A program made the position numbers and the translations under genes. Below the pieces are notes generated by a model that was not told the origin of the DNA, made no database searches, and was given only the letters and a program-made list of their open reading frames with translations. A DNA stretch of 64,000 nucleotides from Candidatus Rifleibacteriota bacterium. GTDB lineage: Bacteria; Muiribacteriota; Ozemobacteria; Ozemobacterales; Ozemobacteraceae. The stretch is from NCBI GenBank assembly GCA_905236675.1, contig CAJOND010000012.1, forward strand, positions 121,638 through 185,637, given 5' to 3'. Of this stretch, positions 17,819 to 26,484 are shown one piece after another. The stretch's first letter is position 1. Every line of letters starts with the position of its first letter.

Positions 17819-20662
17819 TATGTGTTTATAATATACAAAAAATTGAAATTGAATTTAAGACAAAATATAAACAACGAAAAGATAATTATATTTATTATGA
17901 TTACTGCTGTTTTTGTTGGTATTTATAACACTTTAAATTCATGGCTGATTTTAAAAAATAAAGAGTATACAAACGAATTAAAGGAAGAAAGAATAGCATT
18001 AACAGAAAAACTAGCTGCAGAATCAAATCATCAGTATTTTGTAGTTAGTAAAGTCTTACCTCTTTTAAAATTTCTTTGTGATAATGATGATGCAGACTTA
18101 TTAGGTATTCAGCAAGATTATCTTAAATACTATGATTTAGATCTTTCAATATATCTTTTCGATAAAAATGGTATTTTAGAAAAGACAGCACCTGAAAAAG
18201 CACCTAATCAATGGCTTATTAAGAATCTTTTCCCATATTTAAAAGAGAATGATATAGAAAAAATATCTTATGGAAGCCGTCAATTAGATAAAAAAATTGA
18301 GTTTTCTTTTGGGTATGGCAAAAACCTTGTTTCAATCAAAGACAATCCAGAAAAAATCATAAATAGTGTAAATTCAGATAAAGAATGTTTTTTTACATGG
18401 ACTGATAGAGAAAACAAAGGGGTATTAATATTTGGAAATCGTTTACCAGACAAAACAAAAGTAATAAATTTAGCATTAAATAAAATAATAAACACCAAAA
18501 ACCTTGTTTATGCCGGTAAACTACAACTTAATCCACAAACAGAACAGGAAATCATTTCTGATAAAGCTAATAAATTAATTTCTCAGCAATCTCTAGATTA
18601 TGGGTTTTATGATAATAAAGAATGGTATTTTGTCACAGACAAAGAAGGTAACAGATATTATACTTCCTTTAAAATATTATCTAATGTATATTCAAGAGGC
18701 ATTACTTTTTTAAAAGTTTTATTAATACTTTTAATTATATTAACCTTATTTTTAACAAGTGTTTCTAATAAAATTATTTTAAGTTTAAAAAATGTAGTTA
18801 TTTTGTTATTTTTTGCTTCCTCAATAATTCCATTAGCAACAATTAGCTCTATAAATTTAGAAAATATCGAAACATATTCTGACATTTACAAAAACGAGCT
18901 AAAAACAGCTATGGAAGCTATAATAAACAAATTAATACAAAATTTTGATAGTTATAAAGATTCCTGTTCAGATAAGCTTAATGACTTAACTAGTCCAGAT
19001 AATAATATTTATGATATAAAAGATATGGAAAAAGAGGTCACAGAAGAGTTTCCAAATTCTAAGTTTACTGCTCGTAATGCTGGTTGTGAAGTTATCTACT
19101 CAAACATACCCGCTTATTCATCTGGTCAGGAAGCACTTTTTAAATCTTTAGGAAGAAAATTTATTGAAAAATACCGTCCTAGCAGATTAAACGAAAAAGA
19201 ATATAAAGGGAACATATTTTCAGATGGTATTGTTTCAAAAGATGATATTGGATTTGGCATAATAACTAATTATCCCAATAAACTTCAACCCTTTTATAAT
19301 TCTACTTTTAAAATATTACTTTTTATAAAAACATTACCTAAAGAAGCAGGAGAATCTGCTTTGTTATTTATTTTTGTAAATCTTTCAAATATTATTAATG
19401 ACTATATCAAGAGTATTGATCCAAGAACACTTGTTTTCAACCAACAACAAATTAATTTAATCGCATTTAATCCTTTAGATTTTAAATGGATAATTTCCCC
19501 TCAAAACAATAATATTCAATTTTTAGATCAAGTTAAGTCTACATATGTATTAGGTAAACCTACTCAGCGTCATTTCAAATTGAATAATGAAAATATTTAT
19601 TCATTTTGTGTTTCTAATTATCAATCAAACGATGTTTGTTATTTAGGTTTTATACCTCTAAACAAACTTGAAAGCGATATAATAAAAAGAAAATTTTACA
19701 TTAGTATAAGTGCCATAATAGCTTTAATACTATTTGTTACAATAATTTCCTGGCTCACGGGACAATTAATACTTCCTTTAAGTGATTTAGAAAAAGGCAT
19801 AAAAGCTCTAGAAAACCATAATTATGAAGCAAGAATCAATGTTCCACCTGGAAAAGATGAATTAGTGCATCTTTTTAAAGAATTTAACTATATGATGGGT
19901 GAAAACTATGATATGCAGTTGGCTAAAAATGTTCAGGAAGGGTTAATTACTCAAGATTTTCCAAAAGCCAATGGCTATATTATTTATGGTAAATCTTTCC
20001 CAGCAAATAAACTTTGTGGTGACTGCCTAACTTCTTATGAATTAAACGATGGTAAAATTCTATTTCTAATTGGTGATTTAACAGGAAATAATATTGGTGC
20101 TGCTTTAATGATGGCTTTTGTTCGTTCCATTACTTTTAATTGGAGTCAAACAAAAGAACTTAATCCAGCCTCACTGGCTGAAGCAATTGATCAAATTCTA
20201 AGAGATAACCAGATGAAACGTATGTTTATAGGTTTAATATGTGGCATTTTTGATCCTATAAATAGAAAAATTAACTTTGTAACGAGAGGTCATATATATC
20301 CTCTTTTCATTCGTAACGACGGAACCTATGAATGGATAGGACAGCCATCATTACCATTAGGAATAGGTAAAAAACAGGGAACAGTATTACAAGAAACAGA
20401 ACTATTACCTGGTGAGCGAATGTTTTGTTTCACAAGTGGTCTTATTGAAATCAAATGCAATGGTGGAATGACTATTGATTATGATGAAATTGCTAATTGG
20501 GCTTTAAAAACATCAGAAACAAATTATAATGAAGATTGGCTAAATATAATTAAGAATTCTTTTGACAATTGGTGTATTCAAAATAATTCACTTCAAACAG
20601 ATGATTTAACTCTTTTCACTATTATTTCAGAGAAATCGGAAGAACAAAAGTCTTATGAATAA
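17813..20662 (+). CDS. Membrane HAMP-PP2C (SpoIIE/RsbU-type) phosphatase, type A, copy 1; degenerate catalytic site
   Basis: 949 residues. There is an N-terminal membrane helix (~23-45), an extracytoplasmic domain (~50-300), two adjacent helices (~303-346), a second sensor-like region, another helix (~626-648), a HAMP-like linker (~650-695) and a PPM/PP2C domain (~705-949). Compared with its paralogue at 23596, metal-site motifs have drifted. GDLTGNNIGAA replaces GDLTGHGIGSA, LCGDCLT replaces LGGDCLT, and the Asp of the DG motif is lost (FTSGLIEI versus ISDGFIEI). The last motif TDDLTLF is kept. It may be inactive or weakly active and regulate its partner. The assigned ATG overlaps a terminator; a TTG about 13 codons in is an alternative. 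It overlaps the next gene by 8 bases. Confidence 0.85.
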   Translation: MLYVFIIYKKLKLNLRQNINNEKIIIFIMITAVFVGIYNTLNSWLILKNKEYTNELKEERIALTEKLAAESNHQYFVVSKVLPLLKFLCDNDDADLLGIQQDYLKYYDLDLSIYLFDKNGILEKTAPEKAPNQWLIKNLFPYLKENDIEKISYGSRQLDKKIEFSFGYGKNLVSIKDNPEKIINSVNSDKECFFTWTDRENKGVLIFGNRLPDKTKVINLALNKIINTKNLVYAGKLQLNPQTEQEIISDKANKLISQQSLDYGFYDNKEWYFVTDKEGNRYYTSFKILSNVYSRGITFLKVLLILLIILTLFLTSVSNKIILSLKNVVILLFFASSIIPLATISSINLENIETYSDIYKNELKTAMEAIINKLIQNFDSYKDSCSDKLNDLTSPDNNIYDIKDMEKEVTEEFPNSKFTARNAGCEVIYSNIPAYSSGQEALFKSLGRKFIEKYRPSRLNEKEYKGNIFSDGIVSKDDIGFGIITNYPNKLQPFYNSTFKILLFIKTLPKEAGESALLFIFVNLSNIINDYIKSIDPRTLVFNQQQINLIAFNPLDFKWIISPQNNNIQFLDQVKSTYVLGKPTQRHFKLNNENIYSFCVSNYQSNDVCYLGFIPLNKLESDIIKRKFYISISAIIALILFVTIISWLTGQLILPLSDLEKGIKALENHNYEARINVPPGKDELVHLFKEFNYMMGENYDMQLAKNVQEGLITQDFPKANGYIIYGKSFPANKLCGDCLTSYELNDGKILFLIGDLTGNNIGAALMMAFVRSITFNWSQTKELNPASLAEAIDQILRDNQMKRMFIGLICGIFDPINRKINFVTRGHIYPLFIRNDGTYEWIGQPSLPLGIGKKQGTVLQETELLPGERMFCFTSGLIEIKCNGGMTIDYDEIANWALKTSETNYNEDWLNIIKNSFDNWCIQNNSLQTDDLTLFTIISEKSEEQKSYE

Positions 20663-23540
20663 CAAAAGTTTTATCAATTACAATATGTCCTTTGGAAAAC
20701 TTTTATTATCTTTTTTATTATTCTATCTTCTAGTTATTTTCTCTGTTGCAATGCAAACTTCTTTTAAACTAATAAATGAAAATAGTAAAAAAATAGAAGA
20801 AACATTATCATCAAACCTTGACTTTACTATTTCCGAAACTACAGAGCAGGTTTATATTCATAATATTTTCAATTCTATAATAGAAATAGCTAAAAAAGAA
20901 GGGCTAGAAAGCCAGAAACTTAATCAAGCAATTTCTGACTGTTACTTTAACAAACATATAAATGCAAAGTTTATTTTTTACAAAAACAATGAATATGTTA
21001 AAAGCTATTATTGTAACCTTGAAGAACAAGATTTTTTCAAAGATATAATAAAAACATTTGATTATGATGTGTTAAGTCCTGAATTTGTCAAAGAAAGACG
21101 TTCAAGAAGCAAGTTTCTACATAGAGCTTTTGGCCCAGCCAACCAATTAGATCATATTAGAGATCATAAATCTTTGTTAAACATATATTATTTAAATGGC
21201 ACTAATCAATACTATTATTGGAATAAATACGAAAATGGTTTAACGGTATTCTTTTATACTTACAAAATACCTGATTTTATAACTCGTTTCAAAGATATTA
21301 AAGGGAAATACAATCTAAATAGAATTGGAGCAATAGATAGCACAAATAAAATCATTGTTCCTCCAGAAGACTTTTCAGATGAGCAAACTCTCTGGTCATA
21401 TTTAAATTCTGTAAGAACAAGTAAATCATTCTATGAACTAAAAGATTATTACTGGTATTTTCAAACGACTAAAGAATTTAATAAGATTTGTTATTCTATT
21501 CCAATAAATTCAAAAGAAAATTATTTTTACAATTGGGGCAATTTAATAGAAAAAATATCTCTTGCTCTAATAATAATTGTATTAATTTTATTCATTACTT
21601 CTTTCCTTAATGTTTTACCAGGGAAAAAACTTATCACTTTCCTAGATAATCTTTCTATCAGATATAGAATCACTGGTATATTTTTAATAGCTTCTATATT
21701 CCCTATGTTAATCGCATTTATTAATGCTTTTACTCTTCTTTCTGACAAAGAAAAGGTTATAGAAGAGGCTATTCACAGTGAATGTTTAGCAGGTATAGCA
21801 AAATTAGAAAATCAATATAAAGAATATGAGAACAAGAATAGTCTTTTTCATATGGATTTAAGAGAAGCTGTTAAGAATGAAGAGATTAATGACGCGCTAT
21901 TTCAGAAATATTTGAGGAAATATGATCTTGAGTCTAATCTCGCACGTTTAGAAGTAAGAGACAGCAATATTAATCAAATGATATCAACCGGTGACAAAGA
22001 GATAAACGGCATTGGCGAGATGATGGATATCATAAGCAGAATCACGATAAAACAACATACGCCGGAAAGAATAAAAACTGATAATATCAATATATCTCCT
22101 GGCGAACTTGTCAGCGAAGATGTTCTTTCTACCGATGAGCTTGGTTTTGCAACTCTTATGCGACAAAGAGGGAAATTATGGACTTTTAAAGTAGGAGCCT
22201 TCGGAACCTTTTTATTTTGGGATGTTTATCCTGAATTAGCTACAGGTCCAGCATTTATTTGTATATCTACAGAAACAGTTTTTCCTTACAAAAAACATAT
22301 GGATAAATATTTACAAAACACTCAGATTTCTACAGGAAGTTATCAGTTATACGCTTTCATTAACGAAGCATTTTTTACAACAGAAACTTCACTACAGAAA
22401 GACACAAAACTACCCCATAAACAATTAATTGATATTGCTAATAATGCCTACATCAATAATAAAGTTATATTCAGAACGGTGAACATTTCTGGACAACCAT
22501 ATTGGGTAACTGCAAAACAAGAAAAAAATGTAGGATGTCTTGTATTTTTATATCTAATTAACAAAGAAGAAAGATTGAAAGCTTTGAATCCTTTTAAATG
22601 GCAGCTATTTTTAGAAGGTCTTTTCACTCTAATTATATCTTTATCTGGTGCCTTGTTTATAACCAGATTAGTAATACTGCCAATAAATGACTTAAGCGAT
22701 GGAATTGAAGCTATAAGATATAGATATAAAGATTTTACGATTCCGGTAAGAAGAAAAGATGAATTTGGAGAACTGGCCATTGCTTTCAATAGGATTTTAG
22801 GAGAACTAAAAAATGTTGAACAAGGAAAAATTGTTCAAGAAAACTTACTGCCCCATCAAGCACCAGTAATAGATGGCTACGATATAGCATTTTTTACAAT
22901 TGCAGCTTCAGATTTGGCAGGAGACTATCATGATTATGTCGAATTAGAAGATGGTAGGATCTCAATTATATTAGGTGATGTATCTGGTCATGGTATTTCT
23001 GCTTCATTAGCAATGGCAATGGCAAAGGCAACTTTTATTTACGCTAAAAATAATAAAGTTAAATTCCCTGATGAATTTATGGACATGTTAAATTTCATGT
23101 TCAATAAAGAATTAAAAAAGAGAAATAAACTAATGACCTTAATATCTATGGTTTTAAATCCAAAGACAAATGAAGTAATCTTTGATAATGCTGGTCAAGC
23201 TTATCCAGGTTATTATTCAGAGGCAACACATAGCTGTGAAGAATTAAAAATGCCCTCTCTTCCAATAGGCGGAATGAAAAAACGCAAGAAGAAACCAATA
23301 GTAAAAAAGATGGAACCAGGAGACGCCTTTATTTTTTACACAGATGGAATAATAGAAGCTACATCTACAAATGGTGAAATGTTTGGTTACGATAGATTTT
23401 ATGCTAAATTTACAGAATTAATGAAATCTAAGTTTAATGCAAAAGACGCAATTAATGCTTTATATCAAAGTGTAGATAATTTTAGGGAATCAGGGCATTA
23501 TTCAGATGACATAACTCTAATTATTGTTAAAAAACTTTAA
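20655..23540 (+). CDS. Membrane HAMP-PP2C (SpoIIE/RsbU-type) phosphatase, type B, copy 1
   Basis: 961 residues with membrane helices at about 13-33, 296-318, 338-362 and 652-675, then a HAMP domain (LPINDLSDGIEAI ... DEFGELAIAFN) and a PP2C domain from about 735. The metal-binding acidic motifs are complete: DLAGDYHD, GDVSGHGISA (~774), YTDGIIEA (~895) and SDDITLI (~950). Proteins of this kind dephosphorylate anti-sigma-factor antagonists (STAS proteins) in partner-switching pathways and so release a sigma factor or other output. No anti-sigma or STAS gene is in the window. It overlaps the type A gene by 8 bases, implying a coupled pair, and the pair is repeated immediately downstream. Confidence 0.9.
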   Translation: MNNKSFINYNMSFGKLLLSFLLFYLLVIFSVAMQTSFKLINENSKKIEETLSSNLDFTISETTEQVYIHNIFNSIIEIAKKEGLESQKLNQAISDCYFNKHINAKFIFYKNNEYVKSYYCNLEEQDFFKDIIKTFDYDVLSPEFVKERRSRSKFLHRAFGPANQLDHIRDHKSLLNIYYLNGTNQYYYWNKYENGLTVFFYTYKIPDFITRFKDIKGKYNLNRIGAIDSTNKIIVPPEDFSDEQTLWSYLNSVRTSKSFYELKDYYWYFQTTKEFNKICYSIPINSKENYFYNWGNLIEKISLALIIIVLILFITSFLNVLPGKKLITFLDNLSIRYRITGIFLIASIFPMLIAFINAFTLLSDKEKVIEEAIHSECLAGIAKLENQYKEYENKNSLFHMDLREAVKNEEINDALFQKYLRKYDLESNLARLEVRDSNINQMISTGDKEINGIGEMMDIISRITIKQHTPERIKTDNINISPGELVSEDVLSTDELGFATLMRQRGKLWTFKVGAFGTFLFWDVYPELATGPAFICISTETVFPYKKHMDKYLQNTQISTGSYQLYAFINEAFFTTETSLQKDTKLPHKQLIDIANNAYINNKVIFRTVNISGQPYWVTAKQEKNVGCLVFLYLINKEERLKALNPFKWQLFLEGLFTLIISLSGALFITRLVILPINDLSDGIEAIRYRYKDFTIPVRRKDEFGELAIAFNRILGELKNVEQGKIVQENLLPHQAPVIDGYDIAFFTIAASDLAGDYHDYVELEDGRISIILGDVSGHGISASLAMAMAKATFIYAKNNKVKFPDEFMDMLNFMFNKELKKRNKLMTLISMVLNPKTNEVIFDNAGQAYPGYYSEATHSCEELKMPSLPIGGMKKRKKKPIVKKMEPGDAFIFYTDGIIEATSTNGEMFGYDRFYAKFTELMKSKFNAKDAINALYQSVDNFRESGHYSDDITLIIVKKL

Positions 23541-23595
23541 TATAAAGTTTACTCATCTTTTTTATTATCTATCTGACATTAGTTGAAGTTGTTTA

Positions 23596-26484
23596 TTGTT
23601 TTTTCATCTAATACAATGTAAAATTAAAAGTATTAAATGGATACAGATGGATACTTTTAACAACAATAAAAAAAATTATATAAAAGAAAAAATAATCATT
23701 GCTATAATGATTACTTCAGTTTTAATAGGAATTTACTTAGCTCTAAACTCATTGTTAAAAATAGAAAATGAAGAATGGGTTACTAACCAGCACGAGCAAC
23801 GTATTTATCAAACAGAAAAGTTAGCTACAGATGCAGATAAACATTATTTTACCACAAGGAAAATATTGCCTTTACTAAGATATGTTTGTGAGTTTCCTTC
23901 GTTAGATATAAATTCTACAAGAAATTATTATCTAGAAAAATTTGGCTTAGATATAACAATTTATAAATTTGAAAATGGCGAATTAAAAGAAACAGCACCG
24001 GAAAAAGCATCTAATAAATGGCTTATGCGTAATCTTTTCCCTGCTTTAATAGAAAAAGATATAAAAAAAATAGAAGAGAAAAGAAAAGAACTGGATAAAA
24101 AAATTGAGTATACATTTGGTTACGGGAAAGACTTAATAGCCATAAAAAATAATCCTGAAATAATTATTAATACTGTCATTTCTGGCAAAGAATCAATAGC
24201 TGCCTGGACCTCTCGATCTAATAATGGAGTAATAATTTTAAGCAATGGTCTTCCCGATAATGAAAAAATACTTAAAGAAACAATAAAAGAATTACCTAAA
24301 GGAAACAATCAAATACTATCAGGTAGATTAAATAATAAAATAGAATCATCTCAACAAAATGAAGCCTCAAAGGTATATAAATACTTTACTGTTAATTCTA
24401 CTAATCATGGAATTTATAATAACAAAGACTGGTATTTTATTCGAACAAGAAACAATGAGGTTTTTTACACTGCTTTCCAAGTCATTAATAGCAAATATTA
24501 TAAAGCAATTGTTTTTTTTAATATTTTCTTTTTGATAATTTTTCTATTAGTTATTTTTGTTATTTATAATTCCTCAAACCATTCTATTCTTAGCCTGAAA
24601 AAATTTGTAACCTTGATTTTCATCGCTTCATCTATTTTACCTCTTACTATTACTGGAACTACAAGCTTAGAAAGTATAGACACTTTGATTAACATTCATA
24701 AAAATGAGCTTCGTTCAGCAATGGAAGAATCAATCGGTAATATTATTCAGAAATTTGGAAATTATCTTAATAATTGTTCAAGTTTATTGTTAAAACTTAC
24801 TGAACCACCAGAAGATGGTTTGATAAATATTGAAACATTAAAAGAAATGGAGAAAAAAATATCAAAAGCATTTCCTGAAGCAAGAATTTCTGCTAGAGAT
24901 GCCGCATGTAATCAGATATTCTCAAACAACCCAGATTTTTCGTCTGGGCAGGAAACGTTATTTAAATCAACTTTTCACAGATATTTAGAAAAATACAATT
25001 CGGACAGATTAGAAGAAAAAGAATACTCTGGCAATCCATTTTCAGATATGATTGTAAAAAAAGAAGATTTAGGATTTAGTGCAATTTGTAACTATCCCAA
25101 TCAATTACAATACATAAAAAATGGTGATTTTTCTTTATTCTTTTTTAATAGGCTTTATCCAGCAAAAGTTGGTGAAATTGCAATATTAGAAGTAGAACCT
25201 CAACTAAAGCAAATAATGAAAGAATATACAAGAAGTATAGACCAGCGTAATCTCGTTGCGAATCAGCAATTCATCAATTTAACAGCTTTTAATCCTTTAA
25301 AATTCCGATGGTCTATCCCTCCTAAAAAATCTGTAAAAGAGTTATTTGAACAAGCTAAATCAGCTTATGTCATTAACAAACCAATATTTAGGAAAATCAA
25401 TCAAAATGGGAATCAAATTTATTCACTTTGTATACCCAATTCAAACTATGAAGATATTTGTTATATAGGCTCCTTACCAACTAGTGATTTTCAAAAAGAA
25501 ATAACAAAATTAAAACTTTATATTTTTAGTGGAGCTATAGTAGCTCTTATTTTGTTAATATCAATAATTATATGGCTAATGAAACAGTTAATAGCCCCTT
25601 TAAACCAGCTGGAAGTAGGAATAAAAGCCTTATCTGAACATAGATACGAAACCAAACTACCAGTTCCTCAAGGGAAAGACGAATTATCCACTCTTTTTAA
25701 AGAATTCAACTTTATGATGGGTGAAAACTACGATATGCAAATGGCTAGAAATGTTCAACAAGGCTTGATAACTTCAAAATTTCCTGAAATCAATGGTTAT
25801 TTTATTAATGGTTATTCAATGCCTGCTGGTGATTTGGGAGGAGACTGTTTAACTTCCTTTTTGTTACCAGACGGGAAATTGTTATTCTTAGTAGGCGATT
25901 TAACTGGTCATGGCATAGGTTCAGCCCTAATGATGTCATTCGTCCGATCAGTTACTTTCAATTGGAGTCAGAATCCAAAAGAAAAACCATCTTCATTAGT
26001 CGATTCAATTGATCAAATGCTTCGCGACAACAGAATGGAGCATATGTTTATGGGAATTATCTGCGGAATCTTAGACCCAAATAATGGCAATATTAATTTT
26101 GTAACCCGAGGACATATATACCCACTATTTCTTCGAAATGATGGGCGGGTTGAATGGTTAGGTAAACCAGCTTTACCATTAGGGATTGGAAAAAAACATC
26201 TTTCCATTGAACAAAATACTACTCTTTACCCTAATGAACGTATGCTATGTATTTCTGACGGCTTTATAGAAATTCATAAAGACAGTGGTATGACTATAGA
26301 TTATAAAGTTGTAGAGGAATGGGCTAAAGAATTACTTAAATTCAATGATTCAAACTGGCTAAAAGAAATAGAAAAAAAATATCGCGAATGGTGTAAAAAT
26401 AATAATGCTTCACAAACAGATGACGTAACTCTGTTTACTATTATTAATGAGAAATCTGCAGGAGGCTTAGAAAATGGCAACTGA
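23596..26484 (+). CDS. Membrane HAMP-PP2C (SpoIIE/RsbU-type) phosphatase, type A, copy 2
   Basis: 962 residues as read. A Met 17 codons in (MDTFNNNKKNYIKEK, base 23647) is a more natural start just before the first membrane helix (IIAIMITSVLIGIYLALNS). It is colinear with the 17813 gene throughout, including KTAPEKA-like (ETAPEKAS) and FSSGQETLFKS segments in the sensor region. Here the PP2C motifs are intact: GGDCLTS, GDLTGHGIGSA, ISDGFIEI and TDDVTLF. It should therefore be a working Mn/Mg-dependent serine phosphatase at the membrane, unlike copy 1. Its end overlaps the next gene by 11 bases. Copy 2 follows copy 1 after 55 bases, so all four genes may be one transcript. Confidence 0.9.
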   Translation: MFFHLIQCKIKSIKWIQMDTFNNNKKNYIKEKIIIAIMITSVLIGIYLALNSLLKIENEEWVTNQHEQRIYQTEKLATDADKHYFTTRKILPLLRYVCEFPSLDINSTRNYYLEKFGLDITIYKFENGELKETAPEKASNKWLMRNLFPALIEKDIKKIEEKRKELDKKIEYTFGYGKDLIAIKNNPEIIINTVISGKESIAAWTSRSNNGVIILSNGLPDNEKILKETIKELPKGNNQILSGRLNNKIESSQQNEASKVYKYFTVNSTNHGIYNNKDWYFIRTRNNEVFYTAFQVINSKYYKAIVFFNIFFLIIFLLVIFVIYNSSNHSILSLKKFVTLIFIASSILPLTITGTTSLESIDTLINIHKNELRSAMEESIGNIIQKFGNYLNNCSSLLLKLTEPPEDGLINIETLKEMEKKISKAFPEARISARDAACNQIFSNNPDFSSGQETLFKSTFHRYLEKYNSDRLEEKEYSGNPFSDMIVKKEDLGFSAICNYPNQLQYIKNGDFSLFFFNRLYPAKVGEIAILEVEPQLKQIMKEYTRSIDQRNLVANQQFINLTAFNPLKFRWSIPPKKSVKELFEQAKSAYVINKPIFRKINQNGNQIYSLCIPNSNYEDICYIGSLPTSDFQKEITKLKLYIFSGAIVALILLISIIIWLMKQLIAPLNQLEVGIKALSEHRYETKLPVPQGKDELSTLFKEFNFMMGENYDMQMARNVQQGLITSKFPEINGYFINGYSMPAGDLGGDCLTSFLLPDGKLLFLVGDLTGHGIGSALMMSFVRSVTFNWSQNPKEKPSSLVDSIDQMLRDNRMEHMFMGIICGILDPNNGNINFVTRGHIYPLFLRNDGRVEWLGKPALPLGIGKKHLSIEQNTTLYPNERMLCISDGFIEIHKDSGMTIDYKVVEEWAKELLKFNDSNWLKEIEKKYREWCKNNNASQTDDVTLFTIINEKSAGGLENGN

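Noticed and set aside
17779..17826. Small RNA or riboswitch between arginine deiminase and the phosphatase genes
   Set aside because: A simple long hairpin directly after the stop codon is enough as a terminator. No conserved aptamer core seen.
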